Of a stretch of DNA of 64,000 bases, positions 1-9,813 are shown one piece after another. The translations under genes and the position numbers were made by a program. A model generated the notes under the pieces. That model was not told where the DNA came from. It ran no database searches and saw nothing but the letters and a program-made list of their open reading frames with translations. Origin of the DNA: Reticulascus tulasneorum (Eukaryota; Ascomycota; Sordariomycetes; Glomerellales; Reticulascaceae); NCBI GenBank assembly GCA_001557505.1, contig LSAX01000012.1, forward strand, positions 1 through 64,000. The letters run 5' to 3'. How positions within the stretch are numbered: position 1 is the stretch's first letter; every line of letters starts with the position of its first letter.

Positions 1-76
1 CCCTAACCCTAACCCTAACCCTAACCCTAACCCTAACCCTAACCCTAACCCTAACCCTAACCCTAACCCTAACCCT
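1..76. repeat. Telomere repeat array (CCCTAA)n
   Basis: Twelve perfect CCCTAA units followed by a final CCCT, starting at base 1. Read on the other strand this is TTAGGG, the telomere repeat of most filamentous ascomycetes. The C-rich strand running 5' to 3' into the window places the physical chromosome end to the left, so everything here is subtelomeric. The array may have been longer in the cell, since assemblies usually truncate telomeres. Confidence 0.97.
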
Positions 77-2293
77 CTGCGTATACTGGCACTGCAAACA
101 AATCAATGTATAAAACTTAATATTTAACCTAATCAAATGGGCTAACGCTTGGGGGATCGGTTGGGCTATGGTTCCTGGGTTATTTCGACCTGTTTTGAAT
201 GATTTTGGGCTCTATGTGTGTGGGTTTGGTGGGGTTGGGGTTAACTGATAAACGACGTTTCTGGGGCACGGACCAAACCTTATTCTCACCATACAAAAAA
301 AACCCATAAACCACGTTTATGACGATAACTAATGTTAGGTGCCGTTATCTTCGGCCGCAGCGAGACGTTCCCTTGGAGATGGCCAGACCAAGGCGACCCG
401 AAACAGGAAGATGCTACCGAGACAGAGGCAGTGGACAACGACGAAGATGTCGACAGGAGCCTTATGAATAGTAACTCTGCAGTATCAGGCATGTCACCTA
501 CCTCTAACCTGTCGTGAGCGATAACAACCCTCACACCGCTAACTACCACTGCCCCGTCAAGATATAGCTCCCAAAGTGAGCCTGGGGAAGTTATAAACCC
601 ACTTCCTAAAGGGCATGATAGAGACCAGTTTATATTACCTACACAGTCACCGCAACCAGCACATAAAGTCCGAAATTTTTGGAAGTCCTTGAAAGTCTTC
701 TCGGTTACCAAGCGATAAAATACTATATACAGTTGGTCGAAGAAGTTTGTGGCTGTGTATAATGCATGGCCTGGATAGACCGATTATGAAACGCGGTTCG
801 AGATATTGACTCGTCGCATAACCATGCATATATTAGCTTTGCGGCCGAAGACTCAAGAAAACTCGAAGTTTCCCAGCTCAAGAACCTTAAAGAAGCATGG
901 CAGATTATGCGAGATCAGCTTGATATGAGGTTGTGGTTGTCCTAGAGTAGGTTCCCGTTGGGTCTCTTATCTTCATATCTGGTGGGGAAATTAAATATAC
1001 CTTGCTTAACGAGTACTATGTCAAAGTGAGCTGTCAGCTGTGGCATTCTATCGCTTTAAACTATGCAATCTTGCCATGTGTCCATGCTCTCAGGAATAAA
1101 TGCTTTAGTGGCCATAGACCACCCTCGGAAGACTGCGACTGAGAAGCTACAGACTCTCATGACGAATGCTGTCCAACGACAAATCCGGGGATGAAATCAG
1201 CCACGGTGGGCGGAGCTACGCAAAACACCGTCCTCGCCATACCCAAAATAGCCGGTAGAGGATATGGAACAACACCCATGCAATGGAAGGGCTGTATAAG
1301 ACTTCGGCATTTGAATGGTGCTAACGTTGGGTATTCTCGTGTAGGATGTATAAGTAACTGATAACTGTGCCTCCAAATTTTTCGAAGGACTCGGAAGCAT
1401 AAATCCCGTCCCGTCATAATTGTTGGGTAGGTTCAGTGCTGTCAATGATCGATCGATAGAAATCCGAGACTGGCAAACCGGATGGAACCCCATCTCAGCA
1501 GGTCAGTCAACGTGCCAATACAGAACGAATTTTGTGGGCTCTGTGTTCTCGACCATGGCTGCTCAGAGAAGGAGGAATATCAACAACACACACAAAACTT
1601 AAGCTGTTATAGTCGCAGACCTTAATTACACTTGCTGCAAAGGTTGGTATCTACGGTATTAGAGAGACATGTCTAGCTTCGCGTCCGGCTACTCAACAAA
1701 TACTCTTGTTTCAGATGTTGGAGCTTTATAATTTTTGGCTTCGTGTTCAAGGTATTATATTTCAATGCCTCCACATTATAATAACTTTTGACGAACAGAG
1801 TGATAAGAGGTAGATGGAGTGACCCGAAGGCGCACCTACCGCCGACACTAGCGTCATAATGGGTAGCATGCAAGGAGCAGTAATTAGCGTCCAATGGCCA
1901 TATGGGGTCAATCGTAAAAGCATCTCTTTGGAAGTGTGTTTTATTCCGAGCAGCGGCAGGTAATCAACCCTACCAGGGTATGCCCATAATCTGGTACTCG
2001 ATTGGGTCCCACGTATCCTGGGATCCCTCGCCGCAAAAGAGCAGCTGCTTCCCCGTTCTCACATCTAATTATAACCCAATCCTAACCTATCTCAGTCATT
2101 TTGGGGTTGCATTGCAGGCAGTAGGATCGTCAGCTAGCGTCAGGCTGAACCACAGGAAGCAACACATGATTTTGAGATATTCGCAATATTCAAGCTACAA
2201 ATATCAATCACGACCCGACGATAGCGCTCGGACGACACTTGATTCAAATTTCCTAGCGCTTCCTTCCTCGTGGTTTCAAGGCGAGAAGGCTTT
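77..2293. other. Subtelomeric stretch without a supportable gene
   Basis: About 2.2 kb between the telomere array and the P450. Roughly 160-245 is G/T-rich on the plus strand. Short open frames exist on both strands (the longest is 141 codons, 286-711 minus), but none shows a recognisable domain, a coherent splice model or a convincing start. I see no tRNA, no long terminal repeat and no tandem array. Confidence 0.5.
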
Positions 2294-4115
2294 ATGATGT
2301 TGCCCGCCATGAAAACTCGCTTACTTCTGTCGCTGGCCATTGTTAATTCACTTCTCAAAGCGTCACCCGCCGAACTGCTAACTTTACATGGGTTGAAGAC
2401 AGCTCTAGTATTCTTTTGCGTTGAGTGTACAATCCTCAAGATATATCTCATCTTTGTGTATCCCTACACCTTCTCGCCCCTCCGCCATCTTCCGGGACCC
2501 AAGGTGCATACATCCTCGAAGCATTCCCAAACTTCGCACTAACATTCTACAGGATCATGACTTCCTCCTTGGTCACTTCCGGAAACAGATCAACGTGGGT
2601 CCCAACGAGCCCTTTCTGGGTTGGATGCAGAAATGGCCAGACGCAACAATGATCCGGTACTTCGGCTTCCTCAATTCAGAGATGATCCTCGTCACGGACC
2701 TCGATGTCTGCAAGGAGGTTCTTGTCCGACAGCCCTACGCATTTGTCAAGCCGGCTTTCTTCAGCAGACTTCTCTCGCCGATACTTGGCAAAGGTTTGCT
2801 TTTCAGTGAGGGCGAGGAACACATGCGGATCCGCCGGAAGCCCAATGCGGCGTTCTCGATTACTAATATTAAGAAATTGATTCCGGTGTTTCAAGAGAAG
2901 GCTGGAGACTTGTCTGTAAACTTTGATCATCAAACCGATGCCAATGGCGGCATTGTGGAGGGTGAGTTTTGTTCTAGGGGCATGGCATGATGGATAAAGG
3001 CCCTAGATGACCTGCTAATCTGTGGCAGTCGTGTCAATGTATGCCAGTGCGACGCTCGATATCATTGGTGTCGCAGCTCTCGGTGTAGAGCTACGAAATC
3101 TAGACTCCAAGACGCCTTTCCATGAATGCTACAGTCGTATTTTCGATCCAAGTCCGATTGGCATGATTCTGTTGGGTTTGAACACGCTCTTCCCCGTTCG
3201 CTGGATTCCAATCGGGGAGAACAGGCGATTCAAGGATGCAACTGCGACTATTCATCGGCTCACTCGTGGGATCATTCGGCAGAAAAGGAGCGATATGGCT
3301 TCAGAAGTAGGACTTCAACATGCACAAAAAAAAGACCGCCGCGATCTTTTGACATTTATGCTAGAGGAGACGTTTGACCCTAACGAGGGATGGACGGAAG
3401 ATAATCTTCTTGACCATGTACGTCCAAGGCTTTACATTATTGTAGGATTGAGCTGATTTCAAAACTCTATTAGATGCTGAACTTTTTGCTAGGCGGCTAT
3501 GAGACAATTTCCACCTCATTGACTTGGTGCACGCATGCGTTAACGCTTTACCCTGATATCCAAGAACGGCTCCGCGCTGAGATCCAGGAGATGTTGAGAA
3601 GCCATACAAATCCTGGATATCAAGAGATTGAGAGCCTCAAGTATCTCAACAACTTTTGCCGCGAGGTCTTCCGTTTCTATCCTCCCTGTTGGTGACCACT
3701 CCCGCCTTGTACATGAAACATTTGCAGCTGACCGAAAATTATAGCGATTAGCGTACCTAGGGACACCGTAAGGGACATTATCATTAACGGTGTAACAATT
3801 CCCAAAGATACGACAGTCATGATCGTGTCTACAGTCATTCATAGGCATCATCGGATCTGGGGCGAAGACGCCGACGAGTTCAACCCTGATCGGTGGGACC
3901 GACCAGGGATTGACCCGCAGGCGCTTATCACCTTCATCTCGGGACCTAGGGTTTGCATTGGAAGAGTCCTCGCTGATTTGGAGTTTAAGTCGATTCTGAT
4001 AGAGCTGTTAAGCAAGTTTAAGTTCAAGGAAGTGCAAAGGCATGTTGAGTTGATTAAAGTTGGGCCAGTGCTTAGACCTAAAGGGGGCCTGAGAGTTAAA
4101 ATTAGTAGAATTTAA
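2294..4115 (+). CDS. Cytochrome P450 monooxygenase, five exons
   Basis: Haem-thiolate monooxygenase, probably ER-anchored and probably oxidising a small molecule or peptide; the substrate is unknown. Proposed exons are 2294-2503, 2553-2961, 3029-3417, 3474-3687 and 3745-4115. They total 1593 bp, exactly 530 codons plus stop, with GT..AG introns of 49-67 bp, and the frame is kept at all four joints. An N-terminal hydrophobic anchor (about residues 33-55) is followed by the proline-rich hinge LPGPK (66-70). The I-helix has GGYET (343-347), the K-helix ExxR is E400-V-F-R403, then comes FNPDRW, and the haem loop is FISGPRVCIG with the iron-ligating Cys at 478. ATGs at 2294, 2297 and 2309 compete as start; I took the first. 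It lies next to the NRPS relic and shares strand with the dehydrogenase. A role in tailoring the giant NRPS product is possible but not shown. All hallmark motifs are intact. Confidence 0.9.
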
Positions 4116-4966
4116 ATTATTTAGGAATATACTGTGACCTAGCCGTCATGTCCCTTCACTCTTGCTACAACTCCTAGGCCGTAGGCCCTAATACGAGATT
4201 TGTATGCCCAGGCGGATGCAGCCCTACTTATATACTTGTGGTCCAACCTCTCTTTTCAGCCAAGTACTGGTACAAGGCTCGAGGACACTGAGAAACCCCT
4301 TCTAGTATTCTGGACAGGAGATATGGAAGCTTGATCAGTTTGGCCTAGTTGTGTGAGGTTGTTCATGTATAGCTGTGCCAAGGTATCTAAGCAAGAATAG
4401 CAAAGGCGACGTTATACACCCATTACTCTTTCAAACCCAGATTTTTCTATCTAGATCCACGACCAGTAGTTTACGGCAGCCCAGTTATCGAGTTACATTA
4501 AAGCGCCGGAGGATGTTGAAAATATCAAGAATTAGATCCGTCGGCCTGATACAGTAATTGTTTGACCAATATGGCCCATCCCAGTAATTGAACGTTAGCG
4601 ACGAAGACCAAATGGAGAAGGGGTACAAGGTAGAAAGCACGGAGACAGTATGGGCAGGAAAATGCATAAAACAGCGCCCTCGTCGTTTCGTGGACGCGAC
4701 AATGCCAGTCGTGGCCTTGGAAAATCAAAGCAGCGAGGAACTCTCGTAGCCGTCGTGCCCGCCCTACTCGCATTGGCCAGCTACGCCACTATCTAGTGCG
4801 CCACATATCTGCTTGCAGCTGCGCGTCATGCACAGTCTCCTTGCTTTTCTTCGTCTAGAAAGATTTAAATTGCCTCCTAACAATTAGACATATCCTCATG
4901 TTATATATAATCTTTGTTATTATCTGGAGATTGCCCGTGGCCGTCGGGTAATACTGCGTTAACCTA
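4116..4966. other. Intergenic stretch, nothing recognised
   Basis: About 850 bp between the P450 stop and the decayed fragment. Only short frames are present on both strands. I see no domain, repeat or RNA gene. Confidence 0.4.
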
Positions 4967-5323
4967 TTAGTATCGGTGTATTGCTGCTGGAAAGATAAAT
5001 CGTACAATATCCTGAGTGTACTTCTCGTTGGTGCGCAGCACGAAAGCGTACACGCAGTTCGCAAGATAGATGAGTTCCATGTTTCGCTTCTCTAGTGGCG
5101 CAAGGCTTTTGTCAGTTTTGTCAACCCGACGGGCGGCCAACAGATATTCTGGAAGCCTGGATATGTGGGCAGCCGCGGCGACGACCTGCGAACCCCAGAG
5201 CGATTTCAAAATGAAATTCTACTCCCAGGCTTACTTCTGGTATCCGAAATGGAGCAGCGAGTTTCTGCACACATCTTTGCCGAGCTTCTTCATAATGAAG
5301 CCGGTGTAGAACTGAATGACCTG
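4967..5323 (-). pseudogene. Decayed coding fragment, family not recognised
   Basis: One minus-strand frame from 5323 down to 4967 reads as helical, protein-like sequence (it passes FYTGFIMKKLGKD, then SLWGSQVVAAAAHISRLPEY, then MELIYLANCVYAFVLRTNEK). It is broken only by two nearby stops, TAA at 5231-5233 and TAG at 5219-5221. Each stop would be a Gln codon (CAA, CAG) before a single C-to-T change. Coding-like sequence in another frame continues upstream to about 5650, where it abuts the NRPS relic, so this may be the tail of a larger dead gene. I do not recognise the family. It could also be chance; the evidence is the protein-like composition and the paired transition-type stops. Confidence 0.35.
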
Positions 5324-5593
5324 TCGGCCTAGCGCTGCAGGTCATGGGTTCATAGCCTTGCTCTCGTAGTCACACTTGCTCTCAAATCTGCTGCTGCTAT
5401 CCCTGTCGCTATTAGTATGGCTGCGGCGACACTGCGGCTGTCAAAGAAGCCGCTGTCATTCTCATTGCCCCAGCTTGCCACGCCAGCTTCTGCATCGGGG
5501 ACAAGCCGGTCGATGTGTCCCAAGACGGCTCACTGCTCGGCCCGGTCTCGTGCAAGCAGTAGCCCCAAGAGGGACATCTCACGGCCAAAGCTC

Positions 5594-7732
5594 TTAAACC
5601 GCGTTTTCAATCGCCGGTCCTCGGCTAGTTGCTCCTTGTAGGAATTGTGATATAGTACGTGGTCGTCCCGTCACATGATCACGGAGGTAGGTTTTCTGTA
5701 TCTGCGTTGCAGGATAGACATCTATAACTTTGCCGTGGTGATGCTCAACTTGCGTTGAGATTTCACGTTGGACAAAGTTCAAAGGATTCTCAAAAGGTAG
5801 TAGCTGGAATGGATCGCTATGTGCCATTTGTAGTGGTCTACAATCCGCTCTATATAATCGATTAAGCTGAAGCTTATTCACGAGGTCAATAGGCACAGGG
5901 TAATCGAATATCTGTCTGACAGGGACGCGTATTTCCAACCGGAGGCTGAGGCGTGTTGCGAGCTTTGTGACCAGGAGCGAATGGCCGCCGAGGTCGAAGA
6001 AACTGTCGGTGATGCCGACGTCAACGTTGGCGTTGACGCCAAGGACATCAGCAAACTCCTCGCATAGCGCCGTTTCTATCTCGCTACGTGGGGCCACGTA
6101 TACGGAGACCGGTTTTGTCCTCGGCGCAGTCTTGGATCTCCGAGCAAGCTCTCGCCGATCGACCTTGCCATTAGAATTAAAAGGCATCTGGTCAAGCACC
6201 AGGATCAGAGCCGGGAGCATGAAGCGCGGGAGGAGGCTCTGCAGTCGATTCCATATTCCCTTTTCAATCTCTGTTACGAACTGTTCTTCCCAGTCTCGTT
6301 GGTGCTTGGTATTGTCACTCCGTTCCCAATCCTAGGTAGTGGAGATCTCTCGTCGGACCGTGACAAAAGCAATCGTTTCCAGCTCTTGATCATCTTGCGT
6401 CTTCTGCACGACGACGGCCGCATCGCAGACAGCATCATGACTAAGCATCGCGTGCTCTTCCTCAGCTGGCTCGATTCGATCACCTCGGATCTTGATCTGC
6501 TGATCTATGCGGCCATAGAACCCTGGGATCATATCGTGCAAGCAGTAACGCTGAGTTATTGGCCAGATGGTAGTTGAGCAAAAGGGGACGATCGTTGCAG
6601 GGTACGAATCTATCTGATCCTGCAACGACTTGATGAAGCCTAGAACACGGTACTTGTGGAAGATCACCAGTAGTGACGACCAGCACGGTTTGGAATCCAC
6701 AAGCCGCGAACCGAACTCTCCCGAGCGACGAATATTGTGAAGACCTATCCGTTCAAACTCGCGCATAGCAATGTCGTGGGCGGTGATTGCTTGCATAAGA
6801 TCTGATCTGGATTGGCGAGGATCGCAAAGTACACGGATTGGCATGACTACTCGTGCTGAGCCATGCATCGGCTGCTTTCGCTCCCCGAACAACAAGGGCC
6901 GTTCTTCGATGACGCCAAAGAGCGCTTCAGAAGCGTGCGTATATCGAGCAAGGAGAAGCGCGAGCGCTGCCCAACAAATAATCGTATTATCCCAGTTCTG
7001 CTGACCTGAAACTGGATACGATATTCAATGCTCTGCCGTCGCATCGGGACGAGGCACAGTCAACGGAGACGGCATAGCAGGGAATGCAGAGGCATCTAAG
7101 CCGTCAAAGTGTTGCTGCCAAAAATTCACTGTGCCTTCTGGATCTTTAGCCAGGGGGTTTGCTAGTATTTCAGCTCCCAGGGACGGAGAGCTTTGAATTT
7201 CCCCACCGTCGTAGACAATAAGTACTTTTTGAAGGATAAGCCCTTGGAAAGTGTTGTCTACTAAAGCTTGAATGAATATCCAGATAAGTAGTGTTTGCTC
7301 TGTGCTCGGGTTCTTGAGAACGGCGAATCGATTGCATTGAGCCCCAGTAAGAGCAGCGATGACCTCTTCTTCGGCGACGGCCTGGTACATGTCCTGACTC
7401 TCCAAGTACAACCAGGTAAAGCTCTCCGACAGCACGACTTGAAAATGATTGCCAGATTTCGACGTGAACATGTGAGTTCGTAAGGCCGGGGTACAACGCA
7501 CAACCTCCTTCCAAGCTGCCGCCAAGCGCTCGACATCGACATTCTTCTGGATCTTGTAGACGGCATGGCTGACAGCACGTTGATCGTCGGTGGCAGCCCA
7601 ATCCATCACGTCGCGTTGGAACGGAGTACTTGGCAGGATGTTCTCGATCATGCCTAAGTCTAAGCCAAAATGCTGCATCGCTTGCATGTAAGGATCTTCC
7701 TGGTACTTGTCGGCATCGCTAGCCATGACCAA
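5594..7732 (-). pseudogene. Collapsed NRPS relic: C1, A tail, T, truncated terminal C
   Basis: A single minus-strand frame runs from 7732 to 5594 and is interrupted by two stops: TGA at 7025-7027 and TAG at 6332-6334. The first part (7732 to about 6560) matches the N-terminal condensation-like domain of fungal cyclodepsipeptide synthetases (ILPSTPFQRDVMDWAA near the start). Its usual catalytic His is replaced, reading IQALVDN where HxxxD is expected. It then jumps directly to the adenylation C-terminal subdomain ([14 protein letters not shown]), so the A-domain core of about 400 residues is missing. A complete carrier domain follows ([17 protein letters not shown]), then the opening of a terminal condensation domain (FQLLPFENPLNFVQ), which breaks off near 5665 into unrelated sequence. 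Aligned with the giant NRPS downstream, the TAG stands where a Gln codon is expected (CAG to TAG). The TGA would be CGA before a C-to-T change. The pattern suggests a multimodular synthetase that collapsed by internal deletion and was then mutated. Confidence 0.85.
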
Positions 7733-7808
7733 TTCTTTGATGGCTAGTCTTGTTGAACTGATTTCATGTTGCTAGGTGATGCCATCTTGATGCACCAAGG
7801 TATTTGAG

Positions 7809-7821
7809 TGTATGTGTGTGT

Positions 7822-7852
<31 letters not shown>
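7809..7852. repeat. TG dinucleotide microsatellite
   Basis: About 44 bp of nearly pure TG with two TA interruptions, lying 77 bp upstream of the relic's first codon. It creates a spurious His-Thr repeat frame on the minus strand. Confidence 0.95.
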
Positions 7853-8040
7853 ATGACCCCAAACATAGGGGATGTCGCACATATTATAATTAGCTTGACG
7901 AGCTTCAAGATTCATTACCCCAAATATTAAACTTGCCAGAGCCACCGCAGCATTGCAGGACTGCAGTTTCAATCAAAGTGGCGCACAGGTGATCGCCCAG
8001 CACCCACTGGTCACTTCATCACATGTATCGGGTCCACTGA

Positions 8041-8155
8041 CAAGCTATCTGGAGGTAAGGCAGCCGTCACATCATTCGTTGGATTGTTGTTGGATCGTTA
8101 TTGGTTCTATCGTTCAAGCTCTCCGGAAGCGAGGCAGCCGTCAAATCATTTGTTG
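8041..8155. repeat. Two-copy 41-bp direct repeat, period 74
   Basis: Bases 8041-8081 and 8115-8155 match at 34 of 41 positions by eye. Both start with CAAGCT and share GGCAGCCGTCA and ATCATT. The arrangement is a short imperfect tandem duplication. Its role is unknown. Confidence 0.7.
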
Positions 8156-8534
8156 CTTTTGGCTAGTTCCATTCAATGTCGTTCTACACTTCAAATAAAG
8201 TCTTGCAACTGGTAGGGTACGATTATGCGGCCTCTGTACATGGAGGGAGGATTCACGGGCAGACGTCTGCTGGTTGTCACGGCGAATCATGGGCACATTT
8301 CGCCATCTACACAACACCACCCCTTGCGGGCAGAAGGACAAGAATCCCAAGCCAAAACTTTGAGAGACCATACATGGTGGAGCAGTGTGAGCAAGTCCGA
8401 CTAATCACAGTTGACGTGCTGCCGCCCACAATGTGCGCCGGTTCCAGGGATGGCCTCAGAGAGAAGGCTTGTTGTGATGTAATCTTGACTATCACAGTTC
8501 GGCCGCCGTCGAAGGTCACGATTCCGACAACAGC

Positions 8535-9178
8535 CTAATAATGAGCCATCTTCTCTTCTCGTTTTGTAGGCTCTTTCTGCTCTTGCAGATTCGAGGGCTT
8601 TGTTCTTGTGTTCTCCTTTTTTGCGATATAGGTTCTCCCCTCGTCGCCATACCCGAAGTGACACTCGTCAGAGAAGAAAATCGGCTCCCAGTCTTTAGGC
8701 CCTGGCCGCTCTACAAGCCGAGCTTTACACCATTCAACACGAACTACAGCCTCTTCCTCATCAACGTAATCAACCGTTTTAGTTATCCTTTTATGTATTT
8801 TCCTCCTCTGAAGGGCGGTTGCGACGGTATGTGGATGTGGGTAGGTTTCAAAGTCAATATCGGCTGCAGCCGCCACCGTGTCAAGTGGTATCCGCTTTGC
8901 CTCAAACCCCTCATTCTCGTATAATTCCTCGATCTTATCAAGAGCAGAATCGTCTAATATTCGCTTCCGGCCTCGAGTCTCTCTGGCAATTCAGCGTTGT
9001 TGTGTAGTGTACGGTCAGAAGTAGTCGGGTCGCGAAGAATCCTACGCCAAGTCCATTCTGAACTCCGAAAATACTCTTGTAGCTGTTGCGTCTCATACGG
9101 GATCCCGTAAAACTCAAGGAATTCGTAGGCGCCTCGAATACGGGCCTTTTTAGGCGTATCAATTGGTAAATGGCCCAT
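8535..9178 (-). mobile_element. Broken Tc1/mariner-type transposase
   Basis: The frame starts at an ATG at 9176-9178 (MGHLPIDTPKKARIRGAYEF) and has an N-terminal helix-turn-helix-like region. It continues to about 8970, where a one-base slip is needed to reach the frame that runs through GRKRILDDSALDKIEELYE and on to 8535. The second part contains WEPIFFSDECHFGYGDEG, which carries the first catalytic Asp of the DDE domain of Tc1/mariner transposases. The later Asp and Glu motifs are not readable below 8535. I could not identify terminal inverted repeats or the TA target duplication. The element is inactive and marks this subtelomere as tolerant of insertions. The family call is secure; the sub-family is not. 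Confidence 0.8.
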
Positions 9179-9559
9179 CTTGCTCGTTGGGGGTGTTTGG
9201 TGCGTTGAAAAGGGGTGTACGAGAGCGTGTTTTGGTTGGTGTTTTGGTGGGGACGGCCGAGCCTGATTTTTTCGATCCACTTGACCCTCAAACTGACAGC
9301 AAATCTACGGGTCTGCAGCTGCCTTTAACGGACGATATTCCAGTTCACAGGGCAGCTATCGACGAACGGACTGGTGTTGGGGCATGGTCTAGACAACAGG
9401 ACTCCAATAGTAAGTATAGTTTAGAGCCTCGCAAGGCTAGGATAAACAAAGATATTAATTGGCAACATTGGCATGAGATACCGCATGGCGCCAAGGTTGA
9501 TCTGCTCCCAGAACTGTATGTACGAAGTTTTCAATCTACGTAAGCAAATGCATCGGCCA

Positions 9560-9813
9560 AAAGGATCTCCGGCGTTGGCCAGGGCTTAAGCATCTTACCA
9601 CCTTTTTCACATATAAAAAATCGGCAATTTTTCTAAAGCCGTGGCCGGCGCTCAACACTCACACCGGTATCTCATCCGTGAGTGCAAAGTTCTCGACACG
9701 CACGCGCGAATTGACTGGCCATGAAGTTGCCTAGCGTTAGCCATGGCTTCTGCATGTCTCTGGTCTTTTCACTAATGATATCCCGGCCAATTGCCCGAAG
9801 CTGTGGCTTGCGC
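9560..9813. repeat. Diverged ~158-bp repeat, left pair of copies
   Basis: A partial copy (about 9560-9660) and a fuller copy (about 9667-9813) share anchors with the copies near 13.7 kb: TATCTCATCC near the start, TAGCCATGGCTTC in the middle, CGGCCAATTGCCC near the end, and GTGGCCGGCGCT at the end of a unit. The copies are heavily mutated. No coding capacity or terminal inverted repeat is evident. Confidence 0.6.

Larger units (their letters stand above)
7733..8534. other. Intergenic stretch with short repeats, no gene
   Basis: About 800 bp between the NRPS relic and the recognisable part of the transposase. It holds a TG microsatellite and a two-copy 41-bp repeat, listed separately. The right part (about 8200-8534) probably belongs to the degraded 3' half of the transposase, but no catalytic motif can be read there. 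Confidence 0.4.

Noticed and set aside
286..711. 141-codon minus-strand frame near the telomere
   Set aside because: No recognisable domain and low-complexity Ser/Val content. I see nothing to support expression.
2421..2990. P450 starting at 2421 as a single exon
   Set aside because: That frame lacks the membrane anchor and LPGPK hinge, which sit in another frame joined by the 2504-2552 intron.
7772..7972. Minus-strand frame with a His-Thr repeat
   Set aside because: The repeat is the translation of the TG microsatellite; there is no other support.
9163..9543. 126-codon plus-strand frame
   Set aside because: Overlaps the antisense of the transposase start and lacks an identifiable domain. 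Its right half is somewhat protein-like, but not enough to call.
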